A stretch of DNA of 64,000 nt from Amorphoplanes digitatis (GTDB lineage: Bacteria > Actinomycetota > Actinomycetes > Mycobacteriales > Micromonosporaceae): contig NZ_JACHNH010000001.1 in the NCBI RefSeq assembly GCF_014205335.1, positions 6,380,501-6,444,500 of the forward strand, given 5' to 3'. The notes below the pieces were generated by a model. It saw nothing but the letters and a program-made list of their open reading frames with translations. It was not told the origin of the DNA and did no database searches. Below are positions 16,671 to 24,725 of this stretch, in pieces; position 1 is the stretch's first letter; every line of letters starts with the position of its first letter. The translations under genes were made by a program, and so were the position numbers.

Positions 16671-19457
16671 ATGACCGTACCGAAGTTGCAGACCGCACCG
16701 GATGCGGTCCTCGCCTCCGCCTCACGCGGGGAGCCCGCCGACGCGGGCCGCACCTCGACCGACGCCGTCGGCCTGTCGTCGGGTGAAGCCGCGGCGCGGC
16801 TGGCCCGCGACGGCGGCAACGTGCTGCCGTCACCGCGGCCCACCCCGCTGTGGCGGAGGATCGTCGCGCAGTTACGTGACCCGCTGGTCCTGGTTCTGCT
16901 TGCCGCGGCCGGGTTCACCCTCGCAACCGCCGACTTCACGGACGCGTCCGTCATCATGCTGGTCATCGTCGTCAACACCACCGTCGGGGTGCTGCAGGAG
17001 ATCAAGGCGGAGCGGGCCATCACCGCCCTGTCCGCCTTGACCGCCCCGGCCGCCCGGTTGGTCCGCGACGGCAGGCAGCGCGAAGTCCCCGCCGCCGACC
17101 TCGTCATAGACGATCTGCTGGTCCTGGCCGAAGGCGACGTCGTGCCCGCGGACGCCCGCGTCGTCGAGTCGGTCGCCCTGCTCGTCGACGAGGCGGCCCT
17201 GACCGGCGAATCCGTGCCCGTCGACAAGTCCGCCACCACCGGCAGGGGTACGGCGGCGCCCGCGTCAACGGTCGTTTCGGCCGGCACCGTGATCGTCCGT
17301 GGCCGCGGACACGCCGTCGTCACCGCCACCGGCCCGGCCAGTGCGATGGGCCGTATCGCCGCCATGCTGGTCACCCGGCCTGGGCTGACGCCGCTGCAGC
17401 GGCGCCTGGCCGGTGTGGGCCGGCAGCTCGCCGCCGGCGCACTGCTGCTCTGCGGGCTGGTCCTGGCTCTCGGCCTGGTACGTGGACAACCGTTGCAGCT
17501 GATGATCGTCACCGCGGTCAGCCTGGTGGTGGCCGCCGTGCCGGAGTCCCTGCCGGCCGTGGTCACCCTCAGCCTCGCCCTGGGCGCACGCCGGATGACC
17601 GCCCGCCAGGCGGTGATCCGCAGGTTGCCCGCGGTGGAGACCCTCGGGTCGGTCACCGTCCTCGCCACCGACAAGACCGGCACCCTCACCGAAGGAACCA
17701 TGGTCGTCCGGCAGTTGTGGACCGCACACGGCGACGCATCCATCAGCGGATCCGGGTTCGCCCCCGACGGGCAGATCCACCGCGACGGCGACATCATCTC
17801 GCCCGACCAGGCCCCCGACCTGGTCGAGCTGGTACGGGCGGCGGTGCTCTGCAACGACGCGTCACTGCGAGCGCCCGGCCCCGACAATGACGACTGGCTG
17901 GCCGTCGGTGATCCCACCGAGGCGGCGCTGCTGAGCGCCGGCGGCAAACTCCGAATCGACGTCGACGCGCTGCACCAGGCATCGCCCCGGCAGGGTGAGG
18001 CGCCGTTCGACAGCGACCGCAAACGGATGAGCACCGCACACCGCGGGCCCGACGGCCGCACACAGATCATCTGCAAGGGAGCCCCGGAGTCGCTACTGCA
18101 CGCGGCGATCCTGACCGACCACCCCGACGTGCTGCGGCAGGCCGCGGATCGCGCCGACGCGCTCGCCCACGAAGGATTGCGGGTCCTCGCCGTGGCCCAG
18201 GCCGATCGCGACACCGTGCCCGACGATGCCGCAGGCTACGAGCACGGCCTGCACCTGCTCGGCCTCGTCGCGATCCTCGATCCGCCGCGCGCCTCCGCGG
18301 CCGCCACCATCGCCGCCTGCCGGGACGCCGGCATCACCCCGGTCCTCATCACCGGCGACCACCCGGCCACCGCCACCGCGATCGCCACCGAGCTGCACAT
18401 CATCGACGCCGGCGAGGCGGCGGTCGACTGCCGTACCACCGATCCCGGACCGGCAGCCACGCGCGGCGCACGGGTCTTCGCACGCGCCACCCCGCAGCAG
18501 AAGGTCGCCATCATCGACGCCCTGCGCGACGCCGGAGAGATCGTCGCGATGACCGGCGACGGCGTCAACGACGGCCCCGCCCTGCACCGTGCCGACATCG
18601 GCGTGGCCATGGGTAAACGCGGCACCGAAGTCGCCCGCCAAGCCGCCGACCTGGTCCTCGCCGACGACGAGCTCGCCACCGTCGTGGCCGCCGCGGAGGA
18701 GGGCCGCCGCGTCTACGCCAACATCCGCCGGTTCCTGCTCTATGCCCTGTCCGGCGGCACCGCCGAGATCACCGTGATGCTCGCCGGGCCGTTCGTCGGG
18801 CTGCCCCTGCCCCTGCTCCCGGCCCAGATCCTCTGGATCAACCTGCTCACCCACGGCCTGCCCGGCCTGGCAATGGGCAGCGAACCCGCCGACCCGGCCG
18901 CCATGCGCAAACCCCCACGCCCGCCGGCCGAAACCATCCTCGGCGCCGGCATGTGGCAACGCGTCCTGCGCGTCGGGGCGGTCATCGCCGCCGTCACGAT
19001 CGGCGTCGGCGTGTGGGCGCATGCCACCGACCGGCCCTGGCAAACTTTGACGTTCCTCGCTCTGGGCCTGGCCCAGCTCGCCGTGGCCCTGGGATCACGC
19101 GCCCGCCCCGGCACGGCGGCCAACCCCATGCTGTTCGCCGCCGTCGGCGCCGCCCTGCTGCTGCAGGTTGCCGCCGTTTACATCGCGCCGCTGCGTCAGC
19201 TCCTCGGCACCGAACCGGTCACCGCCGCCGACCTGCTGATCGTGACTGCCGTCTCGACCCTGGGCTACGCCGCCATCCGCCTGGACCGCCGCATCCACCC
19301 GACCCCGCCCGCACCGGGCAAGGCCGGTAGGCCCGCTCCGGCGCGCCCGGAGCCGGCCCGGCCGTGGCCGACGTCAGGAACCGGGCGTGTCGCCCGCACT
19401 CCTGTCGGTGTCGCGCGACAGGCCGGCACCGATCGGAAAGACGGTGGTAAATCATGA
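16671..19457 (+). CDS. P-type cation-transporting ATPase (CtpF/SERCA-like, type II)
   Basis: 928 residues. An N-terminal cation-ATPase domain is followed by about ten membrane helices. Catalytic motifs: LTGESVPVDKS (about 176), AVPESLPAVVTLSLALGAR in helix M4, phosphorylation site DKTGTLTEG (about 333), KGAPE nucleotide-binding motif and TGDGVNDGPAL (about 627). This set points to Ca2+ or similar divalent-cation export, as for mycobacterial CtpF. ATG 16671 follows AGGAGG at ten bases. It is third in the xfp operon. The last 30 or so codons are odd: they are translated from a duplicated copy of the xfp leader (19360 onward), so the natural C-terminus has been replaced or extended. The stop overlaps an ATG at 19454. 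Confidence 0.93.
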   Translation: MTVPKLQTAPDAVLASASRGEPADAGRTSTDAVGLSSGEAAARLARDGGNVLPSPRPTPLWRRIVAQLRDPLVLVLLAAAGFTLATADFTDASVIMLVIVVNTTVGVLQEIKAERAITALSALTAPAARLVRDGRQREVPAADLVIDDLLVLAEGDVVPADARVVESVALLVDEAALTGESVPVDKSATTGRGTAAPASTVVSAGTVIVRGRGHAVVTATGPASAMGRIAAMLVTRPGLTPLQRRLAGVGRQLAAGALLLCGLVLALGLVRGQPLQLMIVTAVSLVVAAVPESLPAVVTLSLALGARRMTARQAVIRRLPAVETLGSVTVLATDKTGTLTEGTMVVRQLWTAHGDASISGSGFAPDGQIHRDGDIISPDQAPDLVELVRAAVLCNDASLRAPGPDNDDWLAVGDPTEAALLSAGGKLRIDVDALHQASPRQGEAPFDSDRKRMSTAHRGPDGRTQIICKGAPESLLHAAILTDHPDVLRQAADRADALAHEGLRVLAVAQADRDTVPDDAAGYEHGLHLLGLVAILDPPRASAAATIAACRDAGITPVLITGDHPATATAIATELHIIDAGEAAVDCRTTDPGPAATRGARVFARATPQQKVAIIDALRDAGEIVAMTGDGVNDGPALHRADIGVAMGKRGTEVARQAADLVLADDELATVVAAAEEGRRVYANIRRFLLYALSGGTAEITVMLAGPFVGLPLPLLPAQILWINLLTHGLPGLAMGSEPADPAAMRKPPRPPAETILGAGMWQRVLRVGAVIAAVTIGVGVWAHATDRPWQTLTFLALGLAQLAVALGSRARPGTAANPMLFAAVGAALLLQVAAVYIAPLRQLLGTEPVTAADLLIVTAVSTLGYAAIRLDRRIHPTPPAPGKAGRPAPARPEPARPWPTSGTGRVARTPVGVARQAGTDRKDGGKS

Positions 19458-19482
19458 CCGCGACCCGAACCGCACCTTCCGT
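19360..19482 (+). repeat. second copy of the phosphoketolase leader, fused to the ATPase 3' end
   Basis: Matches 13063-13184 closely, including the CGATCGGAAAG stretch, the ATGACCGC start region and the following ACCCGAACCGCACC. Here it supplies the last codons of the ATPase and then a start codon for a broken ORF. Confidence 0.85.
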
Positions 19483-19620
19483 GTCCTGCGGCCGCCGTCA
19501 CCGCGGCCGTCGAGGCCCAGGACACCGCGCTGTACACGCTGCGGCCCGACCAGGTCCTCGAACTGGCCGCCGCCGAACACGCACAGCGCAGCGAAGCCGC
19601 GGACCCCGCACCCGGCTGAC
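19454..19620 (+). pseudogene. remnant of a second Acg-type nitroreductase gene
   Basis: The duplicated leader supplies ATG 19454 and MTATRTAP. The frame then shifts, and 19487-19620 encodes AAVTAAVEAQDTALYTLRP and DQVLELAAAEHAQRSEAAD before a stop. These match the region of the intact nitroreductase around LHLLRPDQVYDLATAADQAQ (residues about 155-175). Most of the gene is missing. It shows that a paralogous leader-plus-nitroreductase unit once stood here and was mostly deleted. Confidence 0.75.
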
Positions 19621-19687
19621 CAGTACCGGCGCGACCACCGCACCACCGGACGACGCCTCGCCGAGCGGGTGCGCCTCGCCCGGGCCG

Positions 19688-20728
19688 CTACTTGTGCAGT
19701 AGGACTTTGAGTGCGCCGGTGTCGCCGGCGCGGCTGAACACCTCGTAGGCGTCGATGACCTGGTCGAGCGCGAACCGGTGGGTGATGAACCTCTGCGGGG
19801 TGAGCTGTCCCGTACGCAGCAGCTTCAGCAGCGTCGGGGTGGACCAGGTGTCGACGAGGCCGGTGGTGATGGTGACGTTGCGCGTCCATAGGTCTTCCAG
19901 GTGCAGCGTCGCCGGTTTGCCGTGGACGCCGACGTTGGCGACGCGGCCGCCGGGGCGTACCAGGCGGGTGCACATCTCGAAGGTATCGCTCAGCCCGACG
20001 GCTTCGATCGCGACGTCGGCGCCGAGTCCGTCGGTGAACCCGGCGATGATCTGTGCCGGATCCTGCCGGGCCGGGTTGACCGTGACATCGGCGCCGAACT
20101 GTTTCGCGGCCTCCAGCCGGGTGTCGGCGAGGTCGATGGCGATGATGTGGCTGGGGCTGTAGAGCCGGGCGCTCATGATCGCGGACAGTCCGATCGGTCC
20201 GGCGCCGACGATCGCCACCGTGTCACCGGCCCGGATGCCGCCGTTGACGACACCGACCTCGTACCCGGTCGGCAGGATGTCGGAGAGCATCAGCACCGCT
20301 TCGTCGTCCAGACCGGCCGGGATCAGGTAGGTCGAGGTGTCGGCGAACGGAACCCGGACGAATTCGGCCTGGGTGCCGTCGATCTTGTGGCCGAGAATCC
20401 AGCCGCCACCCCCGAGGCATTGCCCGTAGCCGGCCTCACGGCAGTAACGGCAGCGACCGCAGGCGCTGATACACGAGACCACAACCCGATCACCGGGCCG
20501 GACCGTGGTGACGGCCGAGCCGACGGCCTCGACCGTGCCGACGGCTTCGTGGCCGAGGACCCGCCCTGACGTGATATCCGGCAGATCACCCTTGAGAATA
20601 TGCAGGTCGGTGCCGCAGATCGTGGTGGCGTCGACGCCGATGATCGCGTCGGTGTCGTCGACGATACGGGGATCCGCAACGTCGTCCCAGCTCTTCTGCC
20701 CGGGACCGTGATAGACGAGTGCCTTCAT
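19688..20728 (-). CDS. zinc-dependent alcohol dehydrogenase (MDR family)
   Basis: 346 residues from ATG 20728 (MKALVYHGPGQKSW), with AAGGG seven bases upstream. Catalytic zinc ligands are Cys38 (CGTDLHI) and His60-Glu61 (GHEAVG). The structural zinc site is Cys90, 93, 96 and 104, and the NAD-binding fold has GAGPIGLSAI near 175. It resembles the actinobacterial zinc alcohol dehydrogenases found in dormancy clusters beside stress proteins. It should interconvert an alcohol and aldehyde with NAD(H), and could recycle NADH under fermentation. Element copy 7 lies about 280 bases upstream and faces it. Confidence 0.93.
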   Translation of the reverse strand: MKALVYHGPGQKSWDDVADPRIVDDTDAIIGVDATTICGTDLHILKGDLPDITSGRVLGHEAVGTVEAVGSAVTTVRPGDRVVVSCISACGRCRYCREAGYGQCLGGGGWILGHKIDGTQAEFVRVPFADTSTYLIPAGLDDEAVLMLSDILPTGYEVGVVNGGIRAGDTVAIVGAGPIGLSAIMSARLYSPSHIIAIDLADTRLEAAKQFGADVTVNPARQDPAQIIAGFTDGLGADVAIEAVGLSDTFEMCTRLVRPGGRVANVGVHGKPATLHLEDLWTRNVTITTGLVDTWSTPTLLKLLRTGQLTPQRFITHRFALDQVIDAYEVFSRAGDTGALKVLLHK

Positions 20729-21256
20729 GACCAGCCCTTCAGGTTCGGTTGTGCCCAGGTGATGGCGCCGCGGGTGCCTCCGCCGCGCATGCAATCGAAC
20801 TCAGGCGCACGCAACCGGCCGCCCCGGCATTGTGTCGGCACCTGCGGTTCCTCGTGGGAGTCGTCGCTGGTTCCGCCTCGCCGATCGTCACTCTGCCGTT
20901 GATCGGCGTGGCGTTGCCCGATAGGAGGGGAAGACCGCGCCATGGTGGGCGACTTGGTCGATGAGTCCTGCGGCTCGGCAGGCGAGTCGGCGAGCGGCGG
21001 TGTTGACAGCCACCGGGGACCGGAGTGACGCCTTGACCGTACGCCTCCTCCCGCTCTCCGGCACGGTCGGTGTCATGTCCACTCTCGTCCCGCCGACGCG
21101 ACGTCGGGCAGAGGCTTCAGTCCCGCCGGTGGCGGGCCGATCTCCAGCCAAATGAATTGACCTTGCCGGCTCCTGCCGACTTCCATTGTTCATGCCCGCA
21201 TCGAGGGTGACCCGCAGCAAGCGTGCGAGGCTTGAATTCAACGAGATGAGGCCGTG
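20729..21256. other. intergenic region upstream of alcohol dehydrogenase
   Basis: About 530 bases holding element copy 7 (21009-21045). Minus-strand open frames here show no family I recognise. The AT-richer stretch near 21150-21240 may contain the promoter for the small gene at 21257. Confidence 0.5.
21009..21045 (-). promoter_or_regulatory. DosR-box-like element, copy 7
   Basis: Plus strand: GCCACC, core GGGGACCGGAGTGAC, then CCTTGACCGTACGCC. Of all copies this core is nearest to the DosR consensus GGGACTWWAGTCCC, because it has GGGAC and AGT. It faces the alcohol dehydrogenase gene. Confidence 0.62.
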
Positions 21257-21562
21257 ATGACGATGCCGGAACAACGTGTCCGCCAAAATGCCGCCGAGCC
21301 GACATTTCCAGTTCCGCCCGGGACGGAATCCGGCCGGATGGCATCGCTGACAATTGAGCGAAACGACGACGAACAAATCGGTGAGATCGTCGGCCGGCTC
21401 GAGCGACGCTACACCAGAGAACAGATCTCGAGCGCCGACCTCGACAGCCGGGTACGCGGGTTCTATCGCGACTTTGCCGCGGCCCGTATCCGCATTTTTG
21501 TCAGCATTTTCGTCGAGCGTCTCGTGCGCCGGTCGATCGAAACACCGCTCCCAAGTCGCTAG
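21257..21562 (+). CDS. small three-helix-bundle dimerization-domain protein
   Basis: 101 residues. A flexible 30-residue N-terminus is followed by IGEIVGRLERRYTREQISSA, an arginine-rich helix and a C-terminal IRIFVSIFVERLVRR. This matches a family of small actinobacterial proteins annotated with a three-helix-bundle dimerization domain, of unknown function. ATG 21257 has GATGAGG about seven bases upstream, and the GTG just before it is an alternative. It lies between the alcohol dehydrogenase and a broken pyruvate-kinase-like gene on the same strand as the latter. Confidence 0.65.
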   Translation: MTMPEQRVRQNAAEPTFPVPPGTESGRMASLTIERNDDEQIGEIVGRLERRYTREQISSADLDSRVRGFYRDFAAARIRIFVSIFVERLVRRSIETPLPSR

Positions 21563-21603
21563 GGATTCCGCTTCACCACCACGCCGAGGGAACGGGAGTG
21601 TTG

Positions 21604-22333
21604 ATGCCGGAGCCTCTGGACATGTTGATCGCCAGGCTGGACACGTTGCTCGACGATCTCACTCGAGCCGAGGCCGAGAATGGCCCTGCCATCGCCGCCG
21701 TGGCGCCGGCGCACCGCGCAGAGCGGTGAACCTGGTGCACTACACGTGCCTGCGCCGCCACGATCGACGAGAACTGCAGAACGACCTTATGGACATCGGT
21801 GCCACCTCACTGGCGACGGCAGAGGCCAACGTTCGGGCGAAAGTCCACGCCGCCCGAAACGTGCTGGCCGCGCTGCGCGGCGACACCGGGCCCTGGAACC
21901 TCGACGCGATCAACAGCGCCCTCGACGGGGGCGATGCGATCCTGAAAACCAATTCCGACGCTGTCTTCGGGCCGCCGCGGCCCAGCCGACCCACCAGGAT
22001 CATGGTGACGTTCGCGAGCGAAGCCGCGGACGACCCCGGGCTCGTGGCCTCGCTGGTGGACGCCGGCATGGATGTGGCCTGTGCGAGGCCGCGCACGTAC
22101 CGGTCATCTGGGCGACGCAGGTGCTGGAGACCCTCGCCAAGACCGGACAACCCTCACGAGCCGAGATCACCGACGCTGCGGCCGGCGAACGCGCCGAGTG
22201 CGTCATGCTCAACAAGGGCCCGTACATTGTCGAGGCCATCCGAACCCTCGACGACATCCTCGCCCGCATGGACGAAGTACAAACCAAGAGCCGGACTCTG
22301 ATGCGCCACATCCACTCCTGGGACGCCCAGTAG
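21604..22333 (+). pseudogene. pyruvate-kinase-like gene with catalytic core deleted
   Basis: The start MPEPLDMLIARLDTLLDDLT through HRAE, then NLVHYTCLRRHDRRELQNDL in the next frame, is the N-terminal extension of long actinobacterial pyruvate-kinase-like proteins. The barrel should begin after DAGMDVA (about 22077). Instead the sequence jumps straight to CEAAHVPVIWATQVLE and runs in a third frame to RHIHSWDAQ (stop at 22333). About 300 residues of the catalytic barrel are missing, and there is one indel near 21720. It cannot make an active enzyme. The intact family occurs in hypoxia/dormancy clusters. Confidence 0.85.
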
Positions 22334-22361
22334 ACAGCCGGCGCTACAGGCTGCCACCGAT

Positions 22362-24725
22362 CTACGCCCGCCCGGCTGCGGCCCGGCGGGCGAGGGGCTC
22401 ACGGCCGGGCGGCTGGTGGACCGGCTCGACCGCCCCGAAGGCGGGCACCGGGTGTATCACCGATCCGGCGCGAGGCACGGTGATCAGCGTCCCGTGGTGC
22501 CTCAGCTCAAGGTCGGCGCCGTCCAGCAGACGGTATTCAACCTGAGCATCGGTGATCTCCACCAGCAGCCGACGACCACGCCACCGGAGCCGGAAAGCGA
22601 TCCGCGACAACTGCTCCGGCAGCCGGGGAGCGACCGCCAGGCCGGTCCCCAGATGACGCAGGCCGCCGAAGCCCGCGACCACACCGGACCAGGCACCGGC
22701 CAGCGCCGCTATGTGCAGGCCATGCTCGGTGTTCCCGGCCAGGTCACCCAGATCCAGCAGAGCCGTTTCACACAGGTATTCGTAGGCGAGCGTGAGGTGT
22801 CCCGTCTCCGCTGCCAGCACCGCCTGGGTGGCGGCCGACAGGGAGGAGTCCCGGACGGTGATGCGCTCGTAGTAGGCGAAGTTCCGGGCCTTCTGTTCCG
22901 CCGTGAACGCCTCCGGGCACAACTGCATCGCGAGTACCAGATCCGCTTGCTTGACCACCTGCTTGCGGTAGATGTCGAAGTAGGGGAAGTGCAGCATCAG
23001 TGGATACTTGTCCGCCGGTGTGTTGGCGAAGTCCCAGGGCGCGTGGTCGGTGAAGGCCTCCGATTGCGCGTGCACGCCGAGTTTCTCGTCGTACGGCAGG
23101 ACCATGGCCTTGGCGGCGTCGCGCCACAGCGCGAGTTCGTCCTGGTCGACGCCCAGCGACAGAGCCTGCTCGGGGTGGCGGTCGCAGGCCTCGACGGCGC
23201 CGCGTAGGTTCCGTTGCGCCATGAGGTTGGTGTAGAGGTTGTTGTCCGCGACGGCGCTGTACTCGTCGGGGCCGGTGACGCCATCGATGCGGAAGCCGCC
23301 GCCGGGGCCGTGCTGGCCGAGCGAAGACCACAGCCGTGCGGTTTCCGCCAGCAGCTCCAGCCCGACCTCCCGCTCGAAGTCGACGTCGGCGGTGGCGTCG
23401 CCGTGCCGGATCACGGCGTCGGCGATGTCCGCGTTGATGTGGAAGGCGGCCGTGCCTGCCGGCCAGTACCCCGAACATTCGACGCCCCGCACGGTCCGCC
23501 AGGGAAAAGCCGCGCCGGCCAGGCCGAGTTGCGCCGCGCGTTCCCGGGCGGCCGGGAGGCTCTGCTGACGCCAGCGCAGGGCATCCGCCGCGGCGTCCGG
23601 CATGGTGTGGCTGAGCATCGGCAGGACGAACGTCTCGGTGTCCCAGAACGTGTGGCCGTCGTACCCGGATCCAGTCAGCCCTTTCGCGGCGATCGCCCGG
23701 CGTTCCGCCCGGGCGCCGGCCTGCAGGACATGGAAGAGGCCGAATCGGACCGCCTGCTGCAGCTGCGGGTCGCCGTCGATCTCCACGTCGGCGCTGGCCC
23801 AGAAGTCGGCGAGGCACCGCCACTGTTCGGCGAGCAGGCCGTCCCAGCCCAGATAGCGCGCTACCGTCAGGGCCGCCCGGACCTGGTCGGTGAGCGCCGG
23901 CATCGATCGCCGTGACGACCATCCGTATGCGAGATATTTGACGACGCGCAGACGCTGGCCGGGCGCGAGCCGGCAGATGACGGTGGTCCTGCCGATGTCC
24001 TGCGCCGCGGTGGAGTGCACGTTGACGCCGGCCGGGCCGTCCACCTCATGATCCATTGTCGCGGCCATTCTCAACCCGGATCCGCGTACGTGGTGCAGCA
24101 GCGTCACCCCCGAGTCGTCGACGAAGTGCCCCTCCGCCTCCAGCGGCCGGACCAGCGCCGCCTCCACCCGCGGGTCGTGGCCCCCCGACGGCAGGTCCTC
24201 GTTGGCCGACAACTCGGACTGGACGACCACCAGCAGCGGTTCGTCGACGGGGGCGACCGTGTAACTGATCGCGGCCACCGCTCGCTGGCTGATGGAGACC
24301 AGCCGCTCGGAGCGCACCCGGACGGCCTTGCCGGACGGCGAGACCCACTCGAGCTCACGGGTCAGCGTTCCGGCCCGTAGATCCAGCACCCGCTCGTGCG
24401 ACCGAAGCTGCCCATACCGGACGTCAAGGGGCTCGTCGTCGACCATCAGCCGCAACAATTTGCCGTTGGTGACGTTCACGACCGCCTGACCCGACTCCGG
24501 ATATCCGAAGCCACCTTCGGCGTACGGCAAGGGGCGGTGCTCGAAGAACGAGTTGAGGTACGTACCCGGCAGCCGATGAGGGTCACCCTCGTCGAGGTTG
24601 CCACGTAGTCCGATGTGCCCGTTCGCGAGTGCGAAGACCGACTCGGCGTGTCCCAGATTGTCAAGATCGAGGCCGATCTCGCGAATCGCCCAAGGTTCAA
24701 CGCTGAAGCTGCGTTGCTCTAACAA
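22362..24725 (-). CDS. GH65 family disaccharide phosphorylase (trehalose/kojibiose/maltose type)
   Basis: 787 residues. The N-terminal beta-sandwich begins EPWAIREIGLDLDNLGHAES and NGHIGLRGNLDEGDPHRLPG, hallmarks of GH65. The (alpha/alpha)6 barrel carries TGSGYDGHTFWDTETFVLP, and the general-acid glutamate is in VTGPDEYS near residue 487. The enzyme uses phosphate to split an alpha-linked glucose disaccharide into beta-glucose-1-P and glucose, conserving ATP. I place the start at TTG 24725, preceded by GGGGGA at four bases; upstream in-frame codons are not family-like. The second codon is TTA, rare in such genomes and a possible bldA control point. Exact substrate not determined. Confidence 0.9.
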   Translation of the reverse strand: MLEQRSFSVEPWAIREIGLDLDNLGHAESVFALANGHIGLRGNLDEGDPHRLPGTYLNSFFEHRPLPYAEGGFGYPESGQAVVNVTNGKLLRLMVDDEPLDVRYGQLRSHERVLDLRAGTLTRELEWVSPSGKAVRVRSERLVSISQRAVAAISYTVAPVDEPLLVVVQSELSANEDLPSGGHDPRVEAALVRPLEAEGHFVDDSGVTLLHHVRGSGLRMAATMDHEVDGPAGVNVHSTAAQDIGRTTVICRLAPGQRLRVVKYLAYGWSSRRSMPALTDQVRAALTVARYLGWDGLLAEQWRCLADFWASADVEIDGDPQLQQAVRFGLFHVLQAGARAERRAIAAKGLTGSGYDGHTFWDTETFVLPMLSHTMPDAAADALRWRQQSLPAARERAAQLGLAGAAFPWRTVRGVECSGYWPAGTAAFHINADIADAVIRHGDATADVDFEREVGLELLAETARLWSSLGQHGPGGGFRIDGVTGPDEYSAVADNNLYTNLMAQRNLRGAVEACDRHPEQALSLGVDQDELALWRDAAKAMVLPYDEKLGVHAQSEAFTDHAPWDFANTPADKYPLMLHFPYFDIYRKQVVKQADLVLAMQLCPEAFTAEQKARNFAYYERITVRDSSLSAATQAVLAAETGHLTLAYEYLCETALLDLGDLAGNTEHGLHIAALAGAWSGVVAGFGGLRHLGTGLAVAPRLPEQLSRIAFRLRWRGRRLLVEITDAQVEYRLLDGADLELRHHGTLITVPRAGSVIHPVPAFGAVEPVHQPPGREPLARRAAAGRA

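Noticed and set aside
20725..20943. Minus-strand ORF upstream of alcohol dehydrogenase
   Set aside because: It overlaps the start of the dehydrogenase gene, has low-complexity polar composition and no family resemblance.
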